Virus record (IMG/VR): IMGVR_UViG_3300029258_001506
Location: 34,188 to 98,187 of that record
Direction: 5' to 3' (one strand)
DNA from: a virus
DNA length: 64,000 nt
Shown: in pieces, positions 37,470-46,121 of the stretch
Layout: each line of letters begins with the position of its first letter
Numbering within the stretch: position 1 is the first letter of the stretch
Made by a program: the position numbers and the translations under genes
Notes under the pieces: model-generated
Told to the model about the DNA's origin: nothing
Databases searched by the model: none
What the model saw: only the letters and a program-made list of their open reading frames with translations

Positions 37470-38444
37470 ATGGTACTCAAGGCGAAGCCGCAGGAGCCGG
37501 ATCACTCGAAGCTGACGCAGCTCTCGAACATCAAGCCGTCGTTCGTGTCGGTCGTGCCGAAGGGCGCGAACCGACAGGACTCCTGGCTCGTCGTGAAGAA
37601 CGACGACACGGAGAAGGCGGTGCCGGCGGCCGACGCCGACGACGAGACCAAGCGCGACGCGCTCGAGGGCCGGGCGAAGTCGTACGGCATCGAGATCCGC
37701 GACGACGCCAGCCTCACCTATCCGAAGGGTGACCCGACGACCGAGAAGCTGTACGGCGACCCGGTCAACCTGGCGTACCCGCTCGGCGACGATGGCAACG
37801 CGGCCGACGTCGGCCGGATCAAGAACGCGCTCTCGCGGTTCAAGCAGGCGCACAGCACGTACAATAAGGGCGCTGCGCTGGCGGCAGGGGTCGACGTCTC
37901 GTACGACCCAGAAGATGCGATCGACTCCCTACTGCCGGCCGATCTCAAGACGCGGCTGGCCAAGGACGAGCCGACCAACACGGACGACAACGGAACAGAC
38001 GGAGAGCAGACCCGAGCGAAAGGTGCTGACCTCAAAGCTCGGATCGCCAAGGCACGGACAGCGGCGCGCATCGCCGCGGCGAAGTCCGCGACCTCGGCCG
38101 CCGTCGAACCGGTCGTGCCTGCGGTACCGGCCGCCGAGGAGAGGATCGAGAAGGGGGCAGGCGACGAGGTCAGCACGAGGAAGCTGGACGAAGCGCTCGC
38201 GCGCATCGAGAAGCTGGACGCCGAAGTCACCAGCTTGCGCGTCGAGAACGAGCGACTCGCGAAGGCTTACAAGAAGGAGCGCCAGAAGGCGGCGAACCTG
38301 AACACCCGGATCGGGTCGACGGTTCACGTCACGCCGGCCGACCACGAAACGGTCGACAGCGACTCCCGGAAGGAGAAGCTGTTCGCCGGAGAGGTCGGCG
38401 ACGGAGACCTGGCGCCACCGCTCCCTGAAGATCCCTTGCAGTAG
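37470..38444 (+). CDS. Scaffold/protease-linked protein with internal deletion
   Basis: 324 aa. FVSVVPKGANRQDSWLVVK (about 25-43) follows the pattern of genes coupled to XkdF proteases. LAYPLGDDGNAADVGRIKNA ... HSTYNKGAALAAGVDVSYDP (about 100-150) is a DUF6582-like segment; compared with the inverted copy at 8265, 12 residues are missing in frame. The rest is coiled coil (RIEKLDAEVTSLRVENERLA) and an acidic end. Probably a scaffold part or assembly chaperone. Confidence 0.6.
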   Translation: MVLKAKPQEPDHSKLTQLSNIKPSFVSVVPKGANRQDSWLVVKNDDTEKAVPAADADDETKRDALEGRAKSYGIEIRDDASLTYPKGDPTTEKLYGDPVNLAYPLGDDGNAADVGRIKNALSRFKQAHSTYNKGAALAAGVDVSYDPEDAIDSLLPADLKTRLAKDEPTNTDDNGTDGEQTRAKGADLKARIAKARTAARIAAAKSATSAAVEPVVPAVPAAEERIEKGAGDEVSTRKLDEALARIEKLDAEVTSLRVENERLAKAYKKERQKAANLNTRIGSTVHVTPADHETVDSDSRKEKLFAGEVGDGDLAPPLPEDPLQ

Positions 38445-38460
38445 ACGAAGGAGAAGGAAA

Positions 38461-39399
38461 ATGACGACGCTCGAAAACGACAGACTGCTCGAGAAGGCCG
38501 ACACCGCGCTCTCGGCGTTCACCACCGACGACGGCCTGCTGCAGCCCGACAAGGCCAACAAGTTCATTCAGGAAGCCGTGGTCAGCTCGAAGCTGCTCTC
38601 GCTCCTGCGCGTCGACGGCATGAAGAAGCCGGAGATGATTCTGCCGAAGCTCGGCATCTCCGGCCGGGTCGCGCACGCGGCCGAACACGGCGTCGCGCTC
38701 ACGGCGGCCCAGCGCGCGTCGCTGGTCCCGTCCGGCGTGAACATGACGACCAAGGAGTTCGTCGCGGAGATCGATCTCAACGACGGGATCATGGAGGACA
38801 ACATCGAGCGGCAGTCCCTCTGGACCACCGTCAAGACCATGATGTCCAAGCGCATCGGACGCGACATCCAGGAGAACGTGATCGAGGGCGACACCACGTC
38901 GAGCGACGTCGACCTCAAGGCGTTCGACGGGATGCTCGCGCTGGCGACCTCGCACACGCACGACGCCAGCACCACCGCGTTCTCGCTCGATCACGGCGAG
39001 TCCATGATGGAGCTGGTCCCGGAGGAGTATGCCGAGGACGAGAGCAAGCTGCGCTTCCTCACGACTCCGACCCTCGAGCGGAAGTACCGCAAGGCGCTGG
39101 CCGCCCGCATGGGAGCGCTCGGCGACGCGCTGCTCACGAGCAAGCGACCGATCGCCGTGATGGGCGTCCCGATCGTCGGCATCGGCGGCTGGCCGAAAGA
39201 CCTGCACGCCGGCTCCTCGACCGACGTGATCCTGATGCCGCCGAAGCTGGCGCGCGTCGGGTTCTGGCGCCAGATCCGGATGGAGATGGACCGCGACAAG
39301 CGCGCGCGCACGACCTATCACATCTGGTCGTACCGCGTCGGGTTCATGTACGAGGAGGAGGACGCCGTCGCCAAGGGGTACGACTTCCTGGTGAGCTAG
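38461..39399 (+). CDS. Major capsid protein (HK97-type)
   Basis: 312 aa, with a strong GAAGGAGAAGG before the ATG. N-terminal helix rich in acidic residues, then KPEMILPKLGISGRVAHAAE and an extended beta region; TGFRVGFMYEEEDA-like end (YRVGFMYEEEDAVA) matches HK97-fold coats. Position directly after scaffold and protease supports it. No decoration domain is visible inside it. Confidence 0.8.
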   Translation: MTTLENDRLLEKADTALSAFTTDDGLLQPDKANKFIQEAVVSSKLLSLLRVDGMKKPEMILPKLGISGRVAHAAEHGVALTAAQRASLVPSGVNMTTKEFVAEIDLNDGIMEDNIERQSLWTTVKTMMSKRIGRDIQENVIEGDTTSSDVDLKAFDGMLALATSHTHDASTTAFSLDHGESMMELVPEEYAEDESKLRFLTTPTLERKYRKALAARMGALGDALLTSKRPIAVMGVPIVGIGGWPKDLHAGSSTDVILMPPKLARVGFWRQIRMEMDRDKRARTTYHIWSYRVGFMYEEEDAVAKGYDFLVS

Positions 39400-39464
39400 G
39401 AATGCGGTGACGGGGGAGAGTCGGTAAACGAGAACGACGCGATGACGCGTTAGGGAGGTAGCAA

Positions 39465-40091
39465 ATGACCATCGGAACGATCACCATCGGCGAGCAGACC
39501 GGGTACAACCCGAATCTGCCCCTGTTCGCGGACAAGCTCGAGTTCGCCGGCGACGGCGAGTACCCGGACGACGGCACCACCGGGATCGAGGCGAGCGTCG
39601 CGTCGGCGCTGGGCAAGAGCGGGATCAACCTGATCGCCTGCATCAAGTGCGGCGGGTCGCCGACCTACCGGCCGGAGATCGTGATGACCCCGGGCAGCCT
39701 GAGCGACACCACGACCTATCCGTGCGACGACCAGGACGGCCTGACGTTCAAGTTCAAGGTCGACGGCGGGTCGGAGCAGACCGTGACGATCAGCGGCGCG
39801 ACCACGACCGCGACGGCGATCGCCTCGGCGATCAACAGCGGGCTCACCGGGGCCAGCTCGTTCGTCGTCGACTCGCAGGTCTACGTCCGGTCGGACTCGC
39901 ACGGCCCGAACTCGAGCATCGAGTACACGGGCGGCACCAACGGCTGCACGTTCGCGACCGGCGTCAACAGCGGCACCACGGCCAAGAAGCTGCGGATGCT
40001 CAAGACGGCGGACGGCGCGGACGCGCAGAGCGGCGCCGGGACGACGGACCTGTCCGGGCACAAGGTCGAGGCGGTGTTCCTGTACCAGTAG
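39465..40091 (+). CDS. Probable head decoration protein
   Basis: 208 aa, AGGGAGG upstream. Short gene right after the coat gene, as usual for decoration or stabilisation proteins. Residues about 91-170 carry a beta domain (FKFKVDGGSEQTVTISG ... AIASAINSGLTG) that also occurs in the stopper-like, sheath and adhesin-like proteins of this phage. Followed by a long terminator hairpin. Confidence 0.6.
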   Translation: MTIGTITIGEQTGYNPNLPLFADKLEFAGDGEYPDDGTTGIEASVASALGKSGINLIACIKCGGSPTYRPEIVMTPGSLSDTTTYPCDDQDGLTFKFKVDGGSEQTVTISGATTTATAIASAINSGLTGASSFVVDSQVYVRSDSHGPNSSIEYTGGTNGCTFATGVNSGTTAKKLRMLKTADGADAQSGAGTTDLSGHKVEAVFLYQ

Positions 40092-40097
40092 GTCTCA

Positions 40098-40198
40098 AGG
40101 AGCGCGTCACGGTGGCCGCGATGTCCAGGGTCGTCGGTCCGCACAGCCGGCTTCCCTCCGCCCCCCATCGTGGCCGCCGTGTCGCGCTCCTCTTTTTT
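40098..40198 (+). terminator. Very long terminator hairpin after the capsid genes
   Basis: A 25-position stem (40098-40123 with 40166-40191): AGGAGCGCG/CGCGCTCCT, one T-T mismatch, CACGG/CCGTG, a G-T pair, GGCC/GGCC, another G-T pair and CGATG/CATCG, followed by CTTTTTT. Loop of 42 nt. It ends the head operon and may also protect or separate the very abundant coat mRNA. Confidence 0.85.
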
Positions 40199-40248
40199 CC
40201 TCGGGGGCGGAACTCCGGGGGCAACTAGCGGGGCGGCAGGAGTCAACG

Positions 40249-41001
40249 ATGTTCTACGCAGTCAGGATGAAGGAGCACAACCCGGCAAGGGGTTGTCGCG
40301 CTCGTAACTTCTCCGGCCCGAACGGCCGGAAGTGGGCGGCCGGCGAGGCCGAGGTCGGGAAGCCGTTCCGACCGTCGAGGCTGGTCATCATGCAGGAGTC
40401 GGACCTCGAGGAGATCAACTACCTGCGCACCGTCAGGCAGCCACGATCGAACGAGACGATGTTCGAGGTGTTCGCGGTCAACGACAAGCGGGAGCTGGCG
40501 GAGTTCGTGCAAGCGGAGATGGAACGGAGGTCCGGCGACGGCCATCCGCCGATCCGCGCGCAGGTCGTCGAGCTGGGTCCACTGCCGCTGGCCGCACAGC
40601 CGGAGTTCGTGCCGGCGACGAAGCAGCCGAGCGCGCCGTCCGGGAACGAGCCGATCAACGTCGAGGACATCCTCGCCGGCAAGAACCCGCTCGAGCAGGA
40701 CGAGAAGGTCGAGGCGCCGGTCAAGAAGGTGTCCGACATGCTCCCGGCCGACCTTCGGCCGGACATGAAGGGCAAGGAACCGGAAGTCGCTGAGAGCGAC
40801 GAGAAGGCCCCTCCCACGGCCGACGATCCGACCAAGGCCGACAGCCTGGCCGGAGCGTCCGCGGAGAAGGACGGGCGGCTGTGCGCGTTCCCTGGCTGCG
40901 AGAAGCGGCGGTACCCGCGGGGCGAGGGTTTCTGCGGCCCGCACTACAAGCAGTCGGTCGAGGGAAAGATCGAGCCGGCGGCCTACTACCGCGGCAAGTA
41001 G
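40249..41001 (+). CDS. Hypothetical virion protein with C-terminal zinc finger
   Basis: 250 aa. The N-terminus carries MFYAVRMKEHNPARGC, the middle is Pro/Lys/Glu-rich and disordered, and CAFPGCEKRRYPRGEGFCGP near the end is a zinc site. Unknown function. Confidence 0.55.
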   Translation: MFYAVRMKEHNPARGCRARNFSGPNGRKWAAGEAEVGKPFRPSRLVIMQESDLEEINYLRTVRQPRSNETMFEVFAVNDKRELAEFVQAEMERRSGDGHPPIRAQVVELGPLPLAAQPEFVPATKQPSAPSGNEPINVEDILAGKNPLEQDEKVEAPVKKVSDMLPADLRPDMKGKEPEVAESDEKAPPTADDPTKADSLAGASAEKDGRLCAFPGCEKRRYPRGEGFCGPHYKQSVEGKIEPAAYYRGK

Positions 41002-41019
41002 GCCCGGCGCGAGAAATGG

Positions 41020-41322
41020 ATGCCGAACGTACAAGCACAGTTCTCGATTCCGGTGCTGCCGAACAGGCGGTTCGAGCGGCGCGGCGAGTGCAAGCGCTGC
41101 GGCTGGTGCTGCGCTCAAGAGGACTGCGCTAACTTCTCGATGACCGACGGCGTCGCCGACTGCGCGATCCATCCAACCAAGACGGGAGGAGTCGACACAC
41201 GAGAGCCGAAGTGTCGACGCTTCCCGCAGTCGGTGCCGATCATCCATCGAGGGTGCGGGTACTGGTTCGTCGATCGCTGGAATGACGACCGGCCGGTACG
41301 CGCGTTTGAGGTGCCCCGATGA
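41020..41322 (+). CDS. YkgJ-like cysteine-cluster protein
   Basis: 100 aa. CKRCGWCCAQEDCANFS, then C..H and KCRRFPQSVPI, follow the 'C..CG.CC' cluster of YkgJ proteins, which hold zinc or an Fe-S centre. Common in phages at head-tail junctions; role unclear. Overlaps the next gene by 4 bp. Confidence 0.6.
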   Translation: MPNVQAQFSIPVLPNRRFERRGECKRCGWCCAQEDCANFSMTDGVADCAIHPTKTGGVDTREPKCRRFPQSVPIIHRGCGYWFVDRWNDDRPVRAFEVPR

Positions 41323-42344
41323 CCATCACCTCAAGCGTGTCCGGGTACTCCCTGCTCGACGACTGCTCGGACTACACGACCTGGAACGGCGAGTCGCCGG
41401 CGACCGTGACCGACTTCTACATCACCGGGACCAGCTGCGTCGGGTTCACCGTCCGCGGCGACGGCGCGAACGACATCTACGTCGACACAGGGACTTACGA
41501 CCTGAGCGGGTCGCCGTGTCACGTCAGGTTCTGGATGATGACGACGGCGCTCAAGGAGCTGCTCTCGGAGGCCAGCGACGGCATCCAGTTCTATTGCACC
41601 GACGGCAGCAACACCGCGTACTGGACCATCGGAGGCTCCGACACTTACCCGGGCGGATGGTGGAACCTCGTCGTCGACGTCTCGCAGTCACCGACGAGCG
41701 GCACCAAGCCGACGGACATGTCCGTCTGTACGAGCTTTGGTATTCGGTTCAACCATACGGGGACCGCCAAGAACAGCCAGAACACCTGGATCGATCACTT
41801 CTTTATCGGCGACGGGTCGCTCGGGTTCTCGAATTTCTCCGGCCTGATCACCGTCGGGAACATCACCGACGCCGGCAGCCAGTTCGCGTTGACAGGGTAC
41901 TACTTGTTGACGCTGCTCGACAGCTGCACCGCGGGGCTCGCACTGGTCGCCGGGATCGGCATCTTCAACGAGCCGGCCGGGGGGATCACGCTCATCAATC
42001 GCACGCTGCCTGGTGCGGTCTGGGAGGACGCGTCAGCGGTGCGGCCGATGCACATCTCACTCGTCGAGACGACGACGGAGATCATCGCTGGCGCGTGGAT
42101 CGAGGAAGCCGACACGCCGGCGACGGACATCGACAGCGTCACCGCGAAGGTGCACGACCTGGACGGGGCCGAGGTGATCGACCTCGAAGCTGGGAGCGGC
42201 GGCGGTGCGGCCGAGCTGGGCGTCTGGAAGTGGACCGGGGACGCGTCGCTGCTCGAGGCGCGGACGGCGTACGTGCTCCGCGTCACGGCGACACGGGGAA
42301 CTGATACGTGGTATCGTAACAAGGGATTCAGCAAGGCGGGGTGA
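41319..42344 (+). CDS. Beta-rich adhesin-like virion protein
   Basis: 341 aa. An N-terminal carbohydrate-binding-like sandwich (LLDDCSDYTTWNGESPATVT) and a C-terminal Ig/beta part (DSVTAKVHDLDGAEVIDLEA). The N-terminal form is common in concanavalin-like phage proteins. Probably displayed on the head or tail. Overlaps the next gene by 1 bp. Confidence 0.55.
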   Translation: MTITSSVSGYSLLDDCSDYTTWNGESPATVTDFYITGTSCVGFTVRGDGANDIYVDTGTYDLSGSPCHVRFWMMTTALKELLSEASDGIQFYCTDGSNTAYWTIGGSDTYPGGWWNLVVDVSQSPTSGTKPTDMSVCTSFGIRFNHTGTAKNSQNTWIDHFFIGDGSLGFSNFSGLITVGNITDAGSQFALTGYYLLTLLDSCTAGLALVAGIGIFNEPAGGITLINRTLPGAVWEDASAVRPMHISLVETTTEIIAGAWIEEADTPATDIDSVTAKVHDLDGAEVIDLEAGSGGGAAELGVWKWTGDASLLEARTAYVLRVTATRGTDTWYRNKGFSKAG

Positions 42345-42625
42345 TGCTGGTAGCGGCTGACATCTGGTTGATCGGGCAGATCGGGACCGGGACCGGCGGC
42401 GGAGTCCCGGAGGCGGGAGTAGCACCGATCGTGCACGCGGCGGTCGAGATGCGGCCGGACGCCTCGGCAGCGGTCGAGATGCGGCCGACGATGGGAGCGG
42501 TCACGCCACCGTCACCGCCGGAGCAGAACCTGCGGCCGGAGATGACCGGGGCGACCGACCTCCGGCCTGACGCCAGCTCGGCGCCGGTGCTGCGTCCGGT
42601 GGTCACGTCGGTCGACGAGGAGTAG
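42344..42625 (+). CDS. Low-complexity protein with LRP/MRP repeats
   Basis: 93 aa (GTG 42341 alternative). Hydrophobic start (MLVAADIWLIGQIG), then repeated x(M/L)RPxxS/TxA units: VEMRPDASAA, VEMRPTMGA, NLRPEMTGA, DLRPDASSA and VLRPVV. Short direct DNA repeats underlie them. Function unknown. Confidence 0.5.
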   Translation: MLVAADIWLIGQIGTGTGGGVPEAGVAPIVHAAVEMRPDASAAVEMRPTMGAVTPPSPPEQNLRPEMTGATDLRPDASSAPVLRPVVTSVDEE

Positions 42626-42630
42626 ATACG

Positions 42631-43644
42631 ATGTCCGTAATCAAGGTTCGCTGGTCCGTCCCGTACCTCGACAACGTGATGACGCTGTTCGATCAGGTCC
42701 AGGTCTGGCGATCGACGACCACGTACGACGGCGTGTACACGGAGATCACCGACGCCGGGACGCGGGTCGACCTCGTCGCCGGCGTCACCGACTACCTGTT
42801 CGACGACGACACCGGGGACTCGTCGTACTGGTACGCTACGCGGTACTACAACTCGACGACGCTGGCGTTCTCCGACCTCTCGAACCCGGTACAGGGAGAC
42901 CTCTCCGGGTACACGACGATCCAGGATGTGCGCGACGAGGGATACAGCGAGACGCTCGTCTCGGACACCGCGGTCGCCAACGGTATCGCCAGGGCGCGAG
43001 CGTTCATCGAGCGCTTCACGCGGCGCTGGTTCGAGCCGCGGGTCCGGACGTTCAAGCTCGACGGAAACGGCAAGCGGAGGCTCCGGTTCGAGAACCCGCT
43101 GATCGCGCTGACCTCGGTCAGCATCGACGACACCGACATCGACGTCGACAGCTTCAAGGTCTACAACCGGCACCTGACGCAGGGCCTGCTCAACCCGGAC
43201 GACCGGGCGAACTCGAAGCTCGAGTGGAACCTCGTCGAGCCGACCACCGGCAGACACACCGGCTGGTTTGCCGAGGGGCTGTTCACCAAGGGCCAGCAGA
43301 ACGTCGTCATCGAGGGGATCTGGGGGTACACGGAGTTGACTCCGGACGACCCGGTCGGAGAGACCGATGACGGGAGCCAGGTTCCGCTCGACTACGGAGA
43401 AGCACCGGAGCTGGTGAAGCTGGCGTCGCTACTGCTGACGATCCGGTACATGTTCCCGTACGCCTCCGACGAGTCCGAGGCCATCGAGCTGCAGAACAGG
43501 ATCATCAAGCGCAAGACCTGGGATCAGGAAGTCCAGTTTGCCGACCCGACCGGGGCCAACGCCTCCGGCGGGGCCATCGGTGACGAGACGATCCAGAACC
43601 TGCTCGACGCGTACGTCGCGCAGCCGAGCTGGGGGGCTGTGTAG
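42631..43644 (+). CDS. Head-tail connector with N-terminal FnIII-like domain
   Basis: 337 aa. N-terminal part (residues 5-88; LFDQVQVWRSTTTYDGVYTE ... SSYWYATRYYNS) is FnIII-like. The later region includes VANGIARARAFIERFTRRWF, the helix pattern of gp6-like connectors/adaptors that bind under the portal. C-terminus Ala/Gly-rich. Followed by the stopper-like and tail-completion genes, the usual order. Confidence 0.65.
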   Translation: MSVIKVRWSVPYLDNVMTLFDQVQVWRSTTTYDGVYTEITDAGTRVDLVAGVTDYLFDDDTGDSSYWYATRYYNSTTLAFSDLSNPVQGDLSGYTTIQDVRDEGYSETLVSDTAVANGIARARAFIERFTRRWFEPRVRTFKLDGNGKRRLRFENPLIALTSVSIDDTDIDVDSFKVYNRHLTQGLLNPDDRANSKLEWNLVEPTTGRHTGWFAEGLFTKGQQNVVIEGIWGYTELTPDDPVGETDDGSQVPLDYGEAPELVKLASLLLTIRYMFPYASDESEAIELQNRIIKRKTWDQEVQFADPTGANASGGAIGDETIQNLLDAYVAQPSWGAV

Positions 43645-43646
43645 CG

Positions 43647-44459
43647 ATGAGAGGGTCCGGCCTGATCTTCCGTTTCAACGTCGTTCTCCGGCTGCTCGAC
43701 ACGACCAGGACGGCGGCCAGCTCGATCGCCACCTCGAACGCCGGGCCGTTCGACTTTTCCGCCGGCGACACGGTGCTCGACGTGAAGGTCGACGGCGGGG
43801 CGACCCAGAACATCGACATTCTCGAGGCGTACTTCGCCGACTCGAGCGCGGGGACCGCGGCCGAGGTGGCCGCGCAGATCGACGCGGCGCTGTCCGGCGG
43901 GGAGTCGTACCCAGACGCCGAGAGCCGGGTCGTCATCGGCTCCGACACCGAGGGCGACGGATCGATCGTGGAGGTCACAGGGGGCACGGCAAACGCCGTT
44001 CTCGGCTTTCCCGTGGTCGAGGTAGCGGGGGGCGGATACAACGACCTGGCTGGCGGTTACGTGCCGATAGACGACGGTTCGCAGTCCGGGCAGTCGCCGC
44101 GGCGAGAGGGCGAGGAAGTGACGCTTCCGTGCCAGCTCCGCCGGCCTCGCGATTGGGGGTCGCAGTTCGCCGGGCCGGGCGGCAGCGAGGAGCGCGCCGA
44201 CGTGATGATCGGGCTCTACCGGCCGGACCTCGAGGAGATTGGGCTGATCGACGCGAACGGGCGGCCGGCGATCCAGCTCGGCGACCGGGTCGTCCGGATC
44301 GAGAACCTGGACGACGACACGGAGGAAGCATTTCCAAATCCTCCGGGAATGTGGGTCTACGAAGTCGAGCGCGGCGGGTTCGGCCTGTCGTTCACCGGGA
44401 CGTCACGGTTCAATCTGGTGACGCTCCACTGCCGGAAGGATCGGATGGTCGGACCGTGA
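43647..44459 (+). CDS. Head-closure (stopper)-like protein with inserted beta domain
   Basis: 270 aa. Residues about 32-130 hold the repeated domain (LDVKVDGGATQNIDI ... AAEVAAQIDAALSGG). Before and after it is a beta barrel (PCQLRRPRDWGSQF ... VYEVERGGFGLS) with the length and position of neck stopper proteins. Inferred from synteny. Confidence 0.5.
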   Translation: MRGSGLIFRFNVVLRLLDTTRTAASSIATSNAGPFDFSAGDTVLDVKVDGGATQNIDILEAYFADSSAGTAAEVAAQIDAALSGGESYPDAESRVVIGSDTEGDGSIVEVTGGTANAVLGFPVVEVAGGGYNDLAGGYVPIDDGSQSGQSPRREGEEVTLPCQLRRPRDWGSQFAGPGGSEERADVMIGLYRPDLEEIGLIDANGRPAIQLGDRVVRIENLDDDTEEAFPNPPGMWVYEVERGGFGLSFTGTSRFNLVTLHCRKDRMVGP

Positions 44460-45055
44460 TCAGGGTGCTCAAGCACGGGGAGTCGCAGATGCTGGCCGAC
44501 ATGCGAAGCCAGCCGGCGAGGATCCGTCGCGCGATGTCCTACACCGTCGGCCAGGAAGCGCACCTTCTTCGAAAGATCATGGTCCGCGGCATCCGAGACC
44601 AGGCGCCGGGAGGGCGGCCAATTCTCCCGCTGGCCGACATGACGATCAAGCTCCGGCGGCTGCGCGGGATGCGTGGGAGGAAGGCGCTGATCGCGCGCTC
44701 GGACCTGCTCAAATCGATTACGGCGCAGAAGCAGGGAGAGCTGAGCTGGACGGTCGGAGTCCACCGGGGAGCGCGGACGCGCGACGGGCGCGATCTGGTC
44801 AACCTGGCGCTGGTGCATGAAGAAGGGACACGCTGGTACAGCGTGACGGTCACTCCGCGGATGCACCGGTTCTCGCTGTTCCTGATGTCGCAGGGGATCC
44901 TCGGCGCTCCTTGGAAAGTGGGAACGCGGATCCGGCGGAAGGTACCGGCGCGGCCGTTTCTCCGCCCGGCCTGGAACGAGTGGATCAAGGACTCGCAGAA
45001 GCGGTTCCACGATCGGCTGGTCGTCATGATGTCGGCCGAAAGGATGGTGGGTTGA
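44456..45055 (+). CDS. Tail completion / HK97 gp10-like protein
   Basis: 199 aa from the GTG at 44456, overlapping the previous stop. Basic, with RRAMSYTVGQEAHLLRKIMV and the ending KVPARPFLRPAWNEWIKDSQ, typical of gp10/GpG-like neck or tail-completion proteins ('aRPFl.pa'). Confidence 0.7.
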   Translation: MIRVLKHGESQMLADMRSQPARIRRAMSYTVGQEAHLLRKIMVRGIRDQAPGGRPILPLADMTIKLRRLRGMRGRKALIARSDLLKSITAQKQGELSWTVGVHRGARTRDGRDLVNLALVHEEGTRWYSVTVTPRMHRFSLFLMSQGILGAPWKVGTRIRRKVPARPFLRPAWNEWIKDSQKRFHDRLVVMMSAERMVG

Positions 45056-45056
45056 G

Positions 45057-46028
45057 ATGACTGTACCGACGATCACCAGCATCGACCCGGCCTCCGGCCT
45101 GACGCGCGGCGGGAACATGGTCACGATCACCGGGACCGGGTTCCGCGAACCACCCGATCCGCCAAGTGGGCCGACGTCTGATCTCGGGATGGTGAGCACG
45201 GTCAGCGTTCAGTTCGGCGGGGTCGAGTCGCCATACGCGCACGTCATCACGACGACCGAGGTGATCGCTCGCGTTCCGGCCTGGGACGGCTCGTACAAGT
45301 CGAGCTTCCCGGTCGCGCTCAACGTCCGGCTCGCCAACCTCGACGACGACGGGAACGAGATCGCCGGCGAGAACGTCACCGAGGCGGCCGGGTACTCCGT
45401 CGACAGGCCGAGCTTCGTCGGGAAGAACGTCGTCCAGCTCGTGCTCGAGCGGTTCGTCGAGCTGCTTCGACAGCACGTCCACCCGAACGTACACTTCACC
45501 ACCGAGCGCGAGTACTACGATTACTCCGAGGGGATCCCGGACCGGGTCAAGGAAGCGACGCTACCGCTGATCCACATCAACGGGATTGACACGCCGGAGA
45601 ACGACCTCGCCAGGCAGATCGGGCACGACCCGGTCTGGAACGCCGGCGACTCCGACCTCGTCGACGTGTACGAGCGGCCGACCACGGTCGACCTCGAGTT
45701 CATGTCGATCGACGTCTGGTCGAACGCCAAGCACCTCAACGAGATATTTGGGCTGGCGATGGCGATGGTCAACTTCTTCCGCGACTTCACGCTGGTCACC
45801 ATCACCGCGGACGCGAGCGACACGGAGAACACGGAGCACGAACACCCGCTCCGAGTCCCGGCCGGGGGGATGCCGACGTACGAAATGGGGCCGACGCTCG
45901 AGGGGCTCAAGACGTTCAGAATGCAGGCTGTGATCGAGAGCGTAGACATGATCGAGCGCGGCGGGACGCTGGTCGACGTGAGCGCGAAGGTCGACAGTAC
46001 GGAGATCATAGAGGAAAAATCCGAGTGA
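45057..46028 (+). CDS. Tail-terminator-like protein with IPT/TIG domain
   Basis: 323 aa. Residues 3-112 are an IPT/TIG Ig-like domain (PTITSIDPASGLTRGGNMVT ITG...), an unusual addition. The rest is alpha/beta with long helices, as in tail terminators joining the tail to the neck. Placement before the sheath gene supports it. Confidence 0.55.
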   Translation: MTVPTITSIDPASGLTRGGNMVTITGTGFREPPDPPSGPTSDLGMVSTVSVQFGGVESPYAHVITTTEVIARVPAWDGSYKSSFPVALNVRLANLDDDGNEIAGENVTEAAGYSVDRPSFVGKNVVQLVLERFVELLRQHVHPNVHFTTEREYYDYSEGIPDRVKEATLPLIHINGIDTPENDLARQIGHDPVWNAGDSDLVDVYERPTTVDLEFMSIDVWSNAKHLNEIFGLAMAMVNFFRDFTLVTITADASDTENTEHEHPLRVPAGGMPTYEMGPTLEGLKTFRMQAVIESVDMIERGGTLVDVSAKVDSTEIIEEKSE

Positions 46029-46036
46029 TTCGGCGC

Positions 46037-46066
46037 TTGACCGCGTCTGGATCTGAATGGTAGATT
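46037..46066 (+). promoter_or_regulatory. Promoter upstream of the tail sheath
   Basis: TTGACC at 46037-46042, 18-bp spacer and TAGATT at 46061-46066. Expected start near 46073, leaving a leader of about 50 nt with a GGGAGG Shine-Dalgarno before ATG 46122. Confidence 0.5.
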
Positions 46067-46121
46067 TGAACCACGGCGTTCGGGGGCGACCGCCAACAGA
46101 CAAAACAGGGAGGTTTCCCCG

